From Aquamicrobium sp. (GTDB lineage: Bacteria; Pseudomonadota; Alphaproteobacteria; Rhizobiales; Rhizobiaceae), in contig JAHHDT010000006.1 of assembly GCA_019739225.1 (NCBI GenBank), forward strand, positions 729,501 to 793,500: 64,000 bases of DNA, written 5' to 3'. The position numbers were made by a program, and so were the translations under genes. Shown here in pieces: positions 8,290 through 18,100 of the stretch. Within the stretch, counting starts at the first letter, position 1. The number at the start of each line of letters is the position of its first letter. The notes under the pieces are model-generated. The model had not been told where the DNA came from. It made no database searches and saw nothing but the letters and a program-made list of their open reading frames with translations.

Positions 8290-9045
8290 ATGCAGATGCC
8301 TGCCCGCTTCACCGACAAGGTCGCCATCGTGACCGGCGGTGGCGGTGGCATCGGCGCGGGGATTGCCGAGCGGCTGCTTGCCGAAGGCGCGAAGGTTGCC
8401 GTGCTCGATCTCGATGCCGGTCCACTCAAGACGCAGCTTGCCGACGACATGGCAGCGCGGCTGTTTGCAATCGAGGGTGACTGCACCGATCTCGGGACGC
8501 TTGAAGCGTTTCACGCGCAGGTGACCGGCGAGCTCGGTCCGATAGACGTGCTCGTCAACAATGTCGGCCAGAGCGGGCGGTCACGCAGCGCGCAGTTTCA
8601 CGAATCCCGCGAAGAGGTCTGGCGCTTCGTGCTCGAAATCTCGCTGTTCAGCGCCATGCGCATGTCGCGCCTCGTCGCGCCGGCCATGCGCGAACGCGGC
8701 GGGCGCATCGTCAACATGTCCAGCGACGCGGCCTTTGTGGGCGATGCCGGGCTGGTCGATTACGCCTCTGCCAAGATGGGGCTTATCGGGTTCACCCGCT
8801 CGCTGGCGCGCGAGCTGGCGCCGTTCGGCGTCACGGTCAATGCGGTTGCGCCCGGCGCGATCCGCACCCGCGCGCACGACAGCATGCCGAAAGATGTCAT
8901 CGACCGCATCAAGGCCGATACGCCCGCCGGCATCGTCGGCGAGCCGGAGGATGTCGCCGCCGCCGTCGCGTTTCTCGCCAGCGACGAAGCTCGTTTCATC
9001 ACGGGTCAGAGCCTGCTGATCGATGGCGGACGCTGGATGATCTGA
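8290..9045 (+). CDS. Short-chain dehydrogenase/reductase (SDR), second copy
   Basis: A 251-aa classical SDR, different from its neighbour. TGGGGGIGAGIAERL is the cofactor motif, VNNVGQSG the NNAG-like motif, VNMSSDAAF carries the catalytic Ser, YASAKMG the Tyr/Lys, and QSLLIDGGRWMI the C-terminus. It begins at ATG 8290 after GAGGAAAACC, 11 bp past the previous SDR. An alternative ATG two codons later is possible. Two consecutive SDRs suggest two redox steps in one pathway. Confidence 0.88.
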   Translation: MQMPARFTDKVAIVTGGGGGIGAGIAERLLAEGAKVAVLDLDAGPLKTQLADDMAARLFAIEGDCTDLGTLEAFHAQVTGELGPIDVLVNNVGQSGRSRSAQFHESREEVWRFVLEISLFSAMRMSRLVAPAMRERGGRIVNMSSDAAFVGDAGLVDYASAKMGLIGFTRSLARELAPFGVTVNAVAPGAIRTRAHDSMPKDVIDRIKADTPAGIVGEPEDVAAAVAFLASDEARFITGQSLLIDGGRWMI

Positions 9046-9059
9046 TGGCGGGAGAGATT

Positions 9060-9205
9060 GTGCGTCCTTCGAGGCTCCCCTTCGACAAGCTCAGGGTCGC
9101 ACCTCAGGATGAGGACTCTTGTGCATCGAGCCCGCACAGCGGTGGGGTCGAGAGCCAACCTCCCTCATCCTGAGGTGCGAGCGCAGCGAGCCTCGAAGGA
9201 CGCAC
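9060..9205. repeat. Long imperfect inverted repeat, family A copy 1
   Basis: The left arm (from 9060, GTGCGTCCTTCGAGGCT) and the right arm (to 9205, AGCCTCGAAGGACGCAC) are reverse complements, and both carry a CCTCATCCTGAGGTGC core. The left arm has extra bases (CCCCTTCGACAAGCTCAGGG) relative to the right. A second copy lies at 42480-42649. This is a rhizobial-type palindromic intergenic repeat in the gap between the second SDR and the amidase gene. Confidence 0.85.
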
Positions 9206-9239
9206 CACACCCGAAACGATCGATTATCGGAGAACGCCC

Positions 9240-10616
9240 ATGTCTCATCTCGCCGACCTCACCGCCACGCAGATGGCCGCCGCCGTGCGGGCGAAAGAGG
9301 TTTCGCCGGTGGAACTCATCGACGCCACGCTCCAGCGTATCGACGACCGCAGCGATCTGAATGCGTTCATCACCGTGACGCATGAGGAAGCGCGGGCGCA
9401 GGCCCGGCTGGCGGAGGACAAGGTCATGACGGGTGGCGAGCTGCCGCCGCTGCACGGTGTGCCCTATTCGGTCAAGGACCTGCTCAACACCGCCGGCGTG
9501 CGCACGACGATGGGCTCGCGGCTGTTCGAGGACAACGTACCAACCGCCGATGCCGTTTCCGTCACGCGCTCGAAGGCTGCGGGCGCGATCCTCGTCGGCA
9601 AGACGACCACGCCGGAATTCGGCCATCTGCAGGCGGCGACCTCTCCGCTGTTCGGCCGCACGCTCAATCCGATCGACCCGAAAGTGACGCCCGGCGCGTC
9701 GAGTTCCGGGTCGGCCGTCGCGGTTGCCGCGGGGATGGGGCCGCTGTCGCTTGGCACCGACGGCGGGGGATCGAGCCGCATTCCGGCGGCCTGCTGCGGC
9801 GTTGTCGGCTTCAAGCCGTCGCTTGGCACGATCCCCCATCTGCAACTGCCGGACCTGTTCGGCGCCAACTCCTATGTCGGGCCGATGGCGCGCACGGTTG
9901 ACGATGTTGCGTTGATGTTCAGCGCGATTTGCGGGCCGGATTTTCACGACACCTACGGGCAAGCGGAAAAGCTGCTGCATGAGGGCGGCGCGTCGCTTTC
10001 TGGCCTGCGCGTCGGCTACATCGCGGAAGGTGGCGCGCGGGTCGATCGGGAGACCGCCGCAATCACCGCCGCGGCGGTGAAGAAGCTGGAAGACGCCGGC
10101 GCGCTGGTGGATGAAGCGGTCATCGACTTCAAGTCGTATGAGCCTGTGTTCCTCACCATCCTGCGCGTTGGCCTTGCGGCACGCACCGGTCCACTGCTCC
10201 AGGGCCGAGACGAACTGGTTAGTCAAACCCTGATCGATACGATCACGCTCGGCGAGGGCTATTCCGCCGTCGAGCTTTCGAACGCCAACTCTGCGCGCAC
10301 GCGGCTGTTTCGCGAGCTTCAGGCGCTGTTCGAGCACTTCGACATACTGGTGTCGCCGACGTTGACCGCGCCGCCCCTGCCGATCGAGGTCGACCCGACA
10401 GGCAACATCGAGATCGACGGCGTCGATTGCGGGACGATACGCGGCGCGTGGTATCCGTTCACATTTCCGCAAAACCTCTCCGGCCATCCGGCCATCACCA
10501 TTCCGTGCGGCAAGACAGCATCCGGCCTGCCGCTCGGGCTGCATCTGTGCGCGCCCTGGTATCGCGACCTTGCCTTGTTGCAGGTGGCGACGGAGGCCGA
10601 AGCGCTGCTCGCATAG
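9240..10616 (+). CDS. Amidase (amidase signature family)
   Basis: A 458-aa amidase-signature enzyme that hydrolyses a carboxamide to acid and ammonia. The Ser-cisSer-Lys triad is visible: Lys in GVPYSVKDLLNTAG near residue 81, and the serines in PGASSSGSAVAVAAG and LGTDGGGSSRIPAA near residues 155-185. The length is normal for the family. It follows the SDR pair across a palindromic repeat and is probably the last gene of the operon. GatA is unlikely because no gatB/gatC is nearby; a catabolic amidase fits better. The substrate is unknown. Confidence 0.88.
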   Translation: MSHLADLTATQMAAAVRAKEVSPVELIDATLQRIDDRSDLNAFITVTHEEARAQARLAEDKVMTGGELPPLHGVPYSVKDLLNTAGVRTTMGSRLFEDNVPTADAVSVTRSKAAGAILVGKTTTPEFGHLQAATSPLFGRTLNPIDPKVTPGASSSGSAVAVAAGMGPLSLGTDGGGSSRIPAACCGVVGFKPSLGTIPHLQLPDLFGANSYVGPMARTVDDVALMFSAICGPDFHDTYGQAEKLLHEGGASLSGLRVGYIAEGGARVDRETAAITAAAVKKLEDAGALVDEAVIDFKSYEPVFLTILRVGLAARTGPLLQGRDELVSQTLIDTITLGEGYSAVELSNANSARTRLFRELQALFEHFDILVSPTLTAPPLPIEVDPTGNIEIDGVDCGTIRGAWYPFTFPQNLSGHPAITIPCGKTASGLPLGLHLCAPWYRDLALLQVATEAEALLA

Positions 10617-10697
10617 GTCCGGCAGCCTGGTGCAGGCACAAGCACCTATCCCAATCGTGGGCCTGCGTACCCCAGCCCCCGACAACGCCTAAGCCCT

Positions 10698-12497
<1,800 letters not shown>

Positions 12498-12660
12498 AGT
12501 CTTCTGCGTCGGGAATCAATCAGCGCCCTTCATAGCAGCTTTGCCTCCGGAAACGAGCAGCAAGCCGAATGGCATAGGCGCGTCGACGCGCCGCTCCTGG
12601 GAGCTGACGGTGCAATATCGTGACCTCTTTGGGATCGACGGATGAGCTGTTGTACAGGCC

Positions 12661-12676
12661 GATACCTGTGCGTATG
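12661..12676. promoter_or_regulatory. Degenerate operator upstream of tetR (CATACG-N4-CGTATG type)
   Basis: GATACCTGTGCGTATG matches the CATACG-N4-CGTATG pattern seen twice before nuoB-like, with one perfect half-site and two mismatches in the other. It lies 24 bp before the tetR start codon, a good position for autorepression. Confidence 0.5.
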
Positions 12677-12700
12677 GAGTTCTGAGCAAAGAAGGACAGC

Positions 12701-13291
12701 ATGCCCAGACGCAACACGTTGCAGCCGAAAGACTGGATACTGGGCGCAATGCACGCGCTCGCCGAAGGCGGCGTTGACGCGGTGTCGGTGGAACGCATAG
12801 CCAAGCAGCTCGGTGCCTCCAAGGGCTCGTTCTACTGGCACTTTGCAGACAGGCCCGCCCTGCTCGCAGCGGTGTTCGATCTCTGGGAACAGGAAGGCAC
12901 GGCCGATCTCATTGAACGCGCCAAGGCCGTTGCTGATCCAGTTGAGGGTCTGCGGGGTCTTGCACGAGATACGCTGGATGCAGAAACAAATGGGATCGAC
13001 GTGGCAAGGACCGAGGCTGCGATCCGCGCATGGGCATCGCGTGATCCGATAATAGGCAAACGCTTCGCCAAGGTTGAAGACGACCGTACGGCGTTTCTCG
13101 CACAGCAGATCGCGGCGCTTGGCTATGACCCCGAAATCGCCTTGCGGCTGAGCAAGATCATGCATCTGACCGTTGTAGGCCTGTTTGCCGCACGGGCATC
13201 GCGCTCGATGCTTGCCGAGGACGATACACTGACCTTCATGATCGAGCAGTTGATCGCCCACGCTCCAGGGAACGCGCTCCCCCATATATAG
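12701..13291 (+). CDS. TetR family transcriptional regulator of the nuoB-like module
   Basis: A 196-aa TetR regulator. The HTH is at about residues 10-55 ([20 protein letters not shown] followed by SKGSFYWHF). The remainder is a helical ligand-binding domain with no recognised class. AAGGACAGC before ATG 12701 is the ribosome site. It lies 85 bp upstream of the nuoB paralogue on the same strand, and three copies of one palindromic site flank it, so it probably represses itself and the downstream pair. The inducer is unknown. Confidence 0.88.
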   Translation: MPRRNTLQPKDWILGAMHALAEGGVDAVSVERIAKQLGASKGSFYWHFADRPALLAAVFDLWEQEGTADLIERAKAVADPVEGLRGLARDTLDAETNGIDVARTEAAIRAWASRDPIIGKRFAKVEDDRTAFLAQQIAALGYDPEIALRLSKIMHLTVVGLFAARASRSMLAEDDTLTFMIEQLIAHAPGNALPHI

Positions 13292-13304
13292 CCGCACGTT
13301 TCTC

Positions 13305-13320
13305 CATACGGTTGCGTATG
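13305..13320. promoter_or_regulatory. Operator copy 1 upstream of nuoB paralogue
   Basis: CATACGGTTGCGTATG has perfect 6-bp arms CATACG/CGTATG with a 4-bp centre. It has the same arms and spacing as the perfect palindrome 39 bp downstream. Confidence 0.65.
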
Positions 13321-13343
13321 GACATTTCGATCTTCCTTGTTTA

Positions 13344-13359
13344 CATACGCATGCGTATG
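13344..13359. promoter_or_regulatory. Operator copy 2 upstream of nuoB paralogue (perfect palindrome)
   Basis: CATACGCATGCGTATG is a perfect 16-bp palindrome ending only 18 bp before the nuoB-like start codon, where bound repressor would block transcription. The centre-to-centre distance to copy 1 is 39 bp, close to four helical turns, so two dimers could sit on one DNA face. Confidence 0.7.
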
Positions 13360-13376
13360 GAATGGAGGGTTGTGGC

Positions 13377-13895
13377 ATGACAGCGTGGTCAGCTGCTGCT
13401 GAGAATGATTATGCCAATCTGTCTGATGACCTCGCCGACAAGGGCTTTATCGTCACAAGCACGCAGGCCCTTGTGACCTGGGCTCGTACCGGGTCGTTGA
13501 TGTGGATGACATTCGGGCTGGCGTGCTGCGCAGTGGAAGGACTGATGCACGCCTCGGGGCCGAGATACGATCTTGAGCGCTTCGGCGTGGCACCGCGAGG
13601 GTCGCCGCGTCAGTCAGACGTCATGATCGTTGCGGGAACACTCACCAACAAGATGGCCCCGGCATTGCGCAAGGTCTACGACCAGATGCCGGAACCGCGC
13701 TATGTGATCTCGATGGGATCGTGCGCCAATGGAGGTGGCTACTACCACTATTCATACTCGGTGGTGCGCGGTTGCGATCGTATCCTGCCGGTCGACATTT
13801 ACGTTCCCGGCTGTCCGCCTACCGCAGAAGCGCTGCTTTATGCGGTGCTGTTGCTGCAAAAGAAGATCCGCCGCACAGGCACGATCGAACGATGA
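13377..13895 (+). CDS. nuoB: Orphan NADH-quinone oxidoreductase subunit B (NuoB) paralogue
   Basis: A 172-aa NuoB homologue that would carry cluster N2 beside the ubiquinone site of complex I. All four N2 ligands are present: the tandem Cys pair in FGLACCAVE, Cys in [10 protein letters not shown] and Cys in [10 protein letters not shown]. The C-terminal half is near-canonical. The loop after the Cys pair reads [13 protein letters not shown], whereas from memory alphaproteobacterial NuoB has VEMMQTSMPRYD or similar, so the loop seems altered and one residue longer. GGAGGG 8 nt before ATG 13377 is the ribosome site. No other nuo gene is nearby; it is under a TetR operator and followed by a small membrane-protein gene. 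It may be an inducible replacement subunit. Confidence 0.9.
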   Translation: MTAWSAAAENDYANLSDDLADKGFIVTSTQALVTWARTGSLMWMTFGLACCAVEGLMHASGPRYDLERFGVAPRGSPRQSDVMIVAGTLTNKMAPALRKVYDQMPEPRYVISMGSCANGGGYYHYSYSVVRGCDRILPVDIYVPGCPPTAEALLYAVLLLQKKIRRTGTIER

Positions 13896-13922
13896 CCTGC
13901 GGCCCGGCAAGAAGGCAACGCA

Positions 13923-14297
13923 ATGTTTGACCAGATTCTTTTCGGCATCGCAGGTGGTTTGGCGACAGTCTGGCTCGTCGTGCATTTGATCCTCGGCGGA
14001 AAGGAGGTGGTCGTGCCCATGCGCGCCGATCGGCACCTCGATCCGGTGGTCCGTGATACGCTGTACGTTGGCTGGCACTATATCTCCGTCAGCCTCGCCG
14101 CGATGGCCGCACTCTTCGTCGCCGCAATTTTCGCGGCGCGGGCGGACCTTGCGATGGCGGGAACTGTACTGGCTTGGGGCTTCACGCTCGTCGGCATCGG
14201 ACAGGTTCCAGCCATAGGTGCCAGCTACCGCGATCTTCCCCAAGGCTGGTTGTTTCTTCCCATCGCGCTTCTGGGCACCGTAGCCCTTCTTTTCTGA
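13923..14297 (+). CDS. Small integral membrane protein, unknown function
   Basis: A 124-aa protein with about four hydrophobic segments: ILFGIAGGLATVWLVVHLIL, a stretch around VSLAAMAALFVAAIFAA, MAGTVLAWGFTLVGIG and WLFLPIALLGTVALLF. I recognise no named family. It starts 27 bp after the nuoB-like gene with AAGGCAACGC before the ATG, so it is probably co-transcribed and under the same TetR control. It might partner the NuoB paralogue or be a separate membrane factor. Confidence 0.75.
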   Translation: MFDQILFGIAGGLATVWLVVHLILGGKEVVVPMRADRHLDPVVRDTLYVGWHYISVSLAAMAALFVAAIFAARADLAMAGTVLAWGFTLVGIGQVPAIGASYRDLPQGWLFLPIALLGTVALLF

Positions 14298-14370
14298 GGC
14301 GTTCTGTATGGGCGAGAGAGTGGCAACTCCGGCGCAGCCACAATAGCTGCATCGATGTTGCCGTTTGTCG

Positions 14371-15324
14371 TCATTGCGCTGGCAGATTCTGGATGAAATC
14401 CGAAACGCGGTCGACAACGGTTCGCGCAGCAGCATCCGCAATTATGTGCCCCATGCCGTCAATGACTTCCAATGGTGCGCCAAGGACAGCCGCCGTGCTT
14501 TGCGCGTGATCTATCGGGAACCAAGGATCATCGCTTCCGTGAATGACGAGCGCGGGGGCCACGATCGTCTCCAACAGCGGTCGCCGGTCTCCCGTGGCCG
14601 TAACGGCAGATCCCTGCCTCGCGGCTGCGTTGGGATCAGCCGCCGCCGTATCCGCATCGACTCTCGCTGCGATCTCGTCATCCGACATCCGCACGGAAGC
14701 GTCACCTTCGAAAATTCGGTAGGCCTTTATCTGTGCCTCGACGAACTCCATCGAAGCGAAGGTTTGTGGATCTGAAAGTTTAGTAAGCGCTGGACCAAAG
14801 GGCAGGCCAGATTCGCCCGACGTCGCCGAAACGGAGATCAAGGAGAGCACACGCTGCGGATGCTGGGCGGCGACTACCTGTGCGATCATGCCGCCCAGCG
14901 AATGACCCAGCACATGCGCGCCATCGATGTTGGCTGCATCCAGAACGGCTATCGCGTCAGTCGCCATGTCAGACAGATCGTAGGCGACGGTGGGGCGCAA
15001 ACCGGCAGACAAAGCCGTCCGGATCGTCTCAGTTTGGGGCGGGGCGCCTGCGGTGCGCAGGATTGTGCTCTGTCCGGAATCGCGATTGTCGAATGTGACG
15101 ACCCTATATCCCTTTGAAAGAAATGCGTCGACCAAGGCGTCGTCGCCAATGCGCGTGCCCACGCCCTGGCCGTTGATAAGCATCACCGGCGGGCCATCTT
15201 CCGGACCCTGAACCCAGTAGCCGAGTTCAACTTCGCCATTGATGGCCCGCCCGGATTGGGTTTGCGCCGCACACGGCGCCAGGGACACAAGCAAAGCGAT
15301 GAGAATTGATGATATGCGCAACAT
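14371..15324 (-). CDS. Secreted alpha/beta hydrolase
   Basis: A 317-aa alpha/beta-hydrolase. The triad is visible: nucleophile Ser in GHSLGGMIAQ, Asp in VIHGSDDPWFP and His in DGMGHIIAD; the oxyanion region is LINGQGVGTR. The N-terminus MLRISSILIALLVSLAPCAA is a signal peptide, so it acts in the periplasm or outside. I start at ATG 15324 (GAGGA 5-9 nt upstream) rather than GTG 15366. It is an esterase or lipase of unknown substrate and monocistronic; it is the last clear chromosomal gene before the mobile element. Confidence 0.85.
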   Translation of the reverse strand: MLRISSILIALLVSLAPCAAQTQSGRAINGEVELGYWVQGPEDGPPVMLINGQGVGTRIGDDALVDAFLSKGYRVVTFDNRDSGQSTILRTAGAPPQTETIRTALSAGLRPTVAYDLSDMATDAIAVLDAANIDGAHVLGHSLGGMIAQVVAAQHPQRVLSLISVSATSGESGLPFGPALTKLSDPQTFASMEFVEAQIKAYRIFEGDASVRMSDDEIAARVDADTAAADPNAAARQGSAVTATGDRRPLLETIVAPALVIHGSDDPWFPIDHAQSTAAVLGAPLEVIDGMGHIIADAAARTVVDRVSDFIQNLPAQ

Positions 15325-15833
15325 GATTTTCCTCGCAGCATTACCGGTAGCGCGCGACAGCGTCACAAGCCGGTAGGGACTTTTGGCGAGCGATCAGCTC
15401 GCCGGTCGAGGCAGAAGGATGCGCTCATGACACCATCGGCGTTAGAGGCGAATCGGAGCGTATCGGGGCTTTTGCGCCAAACTGGTTCGGTGCGGTACGA
15501 CACCCTTTTGAAGACCGTCGGGCTCAGAAGTTCATATCCCGGCCTCGGATGCCGGCTCGACATTGCACTAACGACCTCTGACGACGAGCCTGACGGTTGT
15601 CCCTTCGCAGACAAAGCTAATCCATGACCCTTTGATGCAGGGTGAAGCCCGGAATGCTCTCTGAAATATGAAGCTGCCTCGCGGTGCAAACTGCCTGTCG
15701 GCAGGGGGCTTCAGTTGCAACGAACGCTTTCGACGCCCTCGATTTGGGGGGGCGCTTACCTGAACTTGCATGTCATAGAAGTGGCATGCGTCGGTGCTGC
15801 GCATTACCACATGGGTGGTGCTTGCAAACATTC
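15325..15833. other. Long stretch without a convincing gene, left flank of the mobile element
   Basis: About 500 bp with only short overlapping open frames on both strands. None has a ribosome site, a recognisable domain or sensible composition. It probably holds the promoter of the hydrolase gene at its left end and chromosomal sequence that was once next to the tRNA-Ser gene. Confidence 0.5.
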
Positions 15834-15847
15834 TGGCGGAGAGGGAG
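15834..15847. repeat. attL: direct repeat of the tRNA-Ser 3' end
   Basis: TGGCGGAGAGGGAG, identical to 35747-35760 and in the same orientation. It contains the CCA end, the discriminator base and the 3' acceptor strand of tRNA-Ser. The match stops after 14 bases, as expected when only a short core is shared between attB and attP. Confidence 0.8.
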
Positions 15848-15954
15848 TCCGCATAACCTCTATTCCGTTCGATTTCGGATCGTCCCAAAAGACGCGGGAT
15901 TATAAGCTTTGCAGCCCCTCAGCGTCTGGTACTATCCCGTTTTGTCGGGTATTA

Positions 15955-15986
15955 TCCCCACTACGAAATGGGGAAAGTAGTGGGGA
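15955..15986 (+). promoter_or_regulatory. Inverted repeat directly before the integrase start codon
   Basis: TCCCCACTAC (15955-15964) and GTAGTGGGGA (15977-15986) are perfect 10-bp arms around a 12-base loop. The right arm ends one base before the integrase ATG and contains its only purine-rich ribosome site, so the folded RNA would hide it. The loop plus right arm (15965-15986) also recurs at 35669-35690. It may serve as an integrase arm site, a translational switch, or both. Confidence 0.55.
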
Positions 15987-17219
15987 ATGACCCGCGCACT
16001 GCACAAACTCTCTGATGCCTACGCAAAGTCGGATCGGCTCAAGCCCGGCCGGCACAGCGACGGCGGGGGGCTCTATCTCAATGTCGCGCCCTCAGGGGCT
16101 AAGTCCTGGCTGTTCATGTGGTCGGTCGTCACCACGAAGGCAAACGGCTCAAAGGGACAGAAGCGCTATGAAATGGGCTTGGGTTCGTACCCGCTGATTT
16201 CCCTTGCCGATGCGCGCAAGAGCGCTGCCGACCATCGCCAGACCGTTGCACAGGGCGGCAATCCGATTGCCGAGCGTGACCGGGAGGACGAGCCGACCTT
16301 TGCCGATGCAACCACCAAGTTCCTCGCTTCAATGGAAAAGAGCTGGCGAAACGAAAAGCATCGGGGGCAGTGGCGTTCGACGCTGACAACGTATTGCGCG
16401 GCCATCAATGAGAAGCGGGTTTCGACCATCACCACGGAAGACGTTTTGACGGTTCTCAATCCGATCTGGAGCGAGAAGGCGGAAACGGCATCGCGAGTGC
16501 GGGGCCGGATTGAGCGCGTGTTGGACTTCTGCAAGGCCAAGGGCTGGCGACAGGGCGAAAACCCGGCCATGTGGCGCGGACACCTGAAGAACGTGCTACC
16601 GGCCCGCCAGAAGCTTACGCGGGGCCACCACACAGCGATGCCATATGCAGAGGTGCCCGCATTCCTTGAGCGCTTGCGTGGCTCTGATGCGATGGCGGCC
16701 AGGGCGCTGGAGTTCAATATTCTCTGTGCGACCCGATCCGGCGAAACCATCGGCGCGAAATGGTCGGAAATCGATTTCGATGCCGGCGTGTGGATCATCC
16801 CAAAGCAGCGCATGAAAGCGGGCAAAGAGCATCGCGTGCCGCTGTCCAAGCAAGCCGTCGCGCTTCTCGACCGTCTGAAAGAGACCAGAGAGGCCAAGGG
16901 ATACGTGTTTCCTGGCGAACGCAAGGATAAGCCGCTGTCGAACATGGCCATGGCGATGCTGCTCAAGCGCCTCAAGGTCGCGGTGACGGTGCATGGCTTC
17001 CGTTCCAGCTTTCGCGATTGGGCAGGCGATGCGACCAGCTTTCAGCGTGAGGTAGCCGAGGCAGCACTTGCGCATAGCGTCGGCAACGCCGTTGAGGCCG
17101 CTTACCGCCGTTCCGATGCTCTGGAGCGCCGCAGGAAGATGATGCAGGCTTGGGCTGACTATCTGGATACCAAGCAGGCGCGGGCCACAAAGGGCAAGGT
17201 GTTGGCCTTCCCGAGATAA
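15987..17219 (+). CDS. int: P4-type tyrosine recombinase/integrase
   Basis: A 410-aa integrase that excises and integrates the element. An N-terminal DUF4102-like arm-binding domain includes KPGRHSDGGGLYLNV (residues 18-32) and KRYEMGLGSYPLISLADAR. A SAM-like core-binding domain follows. The catalytic domain has Arg in CATRSGETIGAKW (about 250), the HxxR box HGFRSSFRDW (about 335), a second His in ALAHSVGN and the Tyr nucleophile in EAAYRRSD (about 373). It is full length and looks intact. It lies 140 bp from attL, at the end away from the intact tRNA. Confidence 0.95.
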   Translation: MTRALHKLSDAYAKSDRLKPGRHSDGGGLYLNVAPSGAKSWLFMWSVVTTKANGSKGQKRYEMGLGSYPLISLADARKSAADHRQTVAQGGNPIAERDREDEPTFADATTKFLASMEKSWRNEKHRGQWRSTLTTYCAAINEKRVSTITTEDVLTVLNPIWSEKAETASRVRGRIERVLDFCKAKGWRQGENPAMWRGHLKNVLPARQKLTRGHHTAMPYAEVPAFLERLRGSDAMAARALEFNILCATRSGETIGAKWSEIDFDAGVWIIPKQRMKAGKEHRVPLSKQAVALLDRLKETREAKGYVFPGERKDKPLSNMAMAMLLKRLKVAVTVHGFRSSFRDWAGDATSFQREVAEAALAHSVGNAVEAAYRRSDALERRRKMMQAWADYLDTKQARATKGKVLAFPR

Positions 17220-17312
17220 CCGAACCCGCAGGGATAGGCCGGCCAGCCGACAAGCCGGGGCGCACCTCCCGGTTTCCCTGTGGTTTCTAAGGTGCTTTCG
17301 CGAGGTGCAGCG

Positions 17313-17810
17313 ATGTCGGAGAGACGCGGGCCGCCGAAATGGGCACCGCCAGCCGTTGTCAGACGGTTCAACTCGGAACCCCGCCAAGTGTTCGGCAGCA
17401 TTGCGCCGCCTGACAATTTCGAGCAGCGGCTGGCAGCCTTTGCAGCCGCACGGGGCATCGATGTCTCGACTGCCGTCGGACGGCAGTTTGCCCTTGAGTT
17501 AGCTGCCAGGGGAAATCCCGAAGTTGCCGAAACTAAGCGAAGTGCTGGCCGGCCGTCTAAGGTAATTAACAGGCTTTTCCAGTCGGACGACACCGACATC
17601 TTGGAACTGCTGGAGACGGTTGCTGCGGGACGTTGCTTGTCGGATCGGAAGGTCTTGATCGAATTTATTTCAGAAAAGGAGCGTCAAGCTGGGCGCAAAC
17701 CCGACCCCAACAGCAGCCTGTTTCTCGCAGAGTTGCGAAGAATGCAGAACAAAGTTTCGGCCGCAAGGAGGCGTGTCGGGAAGCCAAAGCATCAAAAAAA
17801 ATCTGACTGA
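17313..17810 (+). CDS. Hypothetical protein of the element
   Basis: A 165-aa basic protein that I do not recognise. The N-terminus is Pro/Arg-rich (MSERRGPPKWAPPAVVRRFN). The middle, FEQRLAAFAAARGIDVSTAV, looks helical, and the C-terminus is very basic (RRVGKPKHQKKSD). Together these suggest nucleic-acid binding. ATG 17313 follows GAGGTG; an in-frame GTG at 17280 would add 11 residues. It lies just downstream of int on the same strand. Confidence 0.6.
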   Translation: MSERRGPPKWAPPAVVRRFNSEPRQVFGSIAPPDNFEQRLAAFAAARGIDVSTAVGRQFALELAARGNPEVAETKRSAGRPSKVINRLFQSDDTDILELLETVAAGRCLSDRKVLIEFISEKERQAGRKPDPNSSLFLAELRRMQNKVSAARRRVGKPKHQKKSD

Positions 17811-17844
17811 ATTCTCAATGATATTCTGAGGCCCTGACCGTCTT

Positions 17845-17919
17845 CATATTCGCATCGTCAACAGGACGGAACAACCTCAACGGGACGTTCCGAACCAAGG
17901 AAAGGACGATGCGAATATG
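17845..17919. promoter_or_regulatory. Nested inverted repeats over the start of the HTH gene
   Basis: CATATTCGCATCGTC (17845-17859) and GACGATGCGAATATG (17905-17919) are perfect 15-bp arms. Inside the 45-base loop, CGGAAC (17867) pairs with GTTCCG (17887). The right outer arm ends in the ATG of the AlpA-like gene. It could be an operator for that protein or an RNA fold that hides its start codon. Confidence 0.6.
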
Positions 17920-18096
17920 ACTATCTCTTTGAATATTCGGCAGGCGGTCGAGGCGAGCGGACTGACGCGTTCGCACCTCTATATCGCCATGAGCGACGGC
18001 AAGCTGACGGCTCGCAAGGCTGGCAGGCGCACCATCATCATGGCCGACGACTTGCGCCGCTACGTCGAGAGCCTCCCCACTGCGCGGGAGGGCTGA
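17917..18096 (+). CDS. AlpA/excisionase-like helix-turn-helix protein
   Basis: A 59-aa protein starting MTISLNIRQAVEASGLTRSH and continuing LYIAMSDGKLTARKAGRRTI, then MADDLRRYVESLP. This is the MerR-like winged HTH of phage AlpA/Xis proteins and 'helix-turn-helix domain' proteins. Such proteins regulate integrase expression or help excision (family knowledge). It sits downstream of int, and its start codon is inside a 15-bp inverted repeat. It is short but well supported by domain, position and a following gene 2 bp away. Confidence 0.8.
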   Translation: MTISLNIRQAVEASGLTRSHLYIAMSDGKLTARKAGRRTIIMADDLRRYVESLPTAREG

Positions 18097-18100
18097 CGTG

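Noticed and set aside
15363-15689. Minus frame in the gap before the mobile element
   Set aside because: Overlapping frames on both strands are equally good and none has a start signal or recognisable motif.
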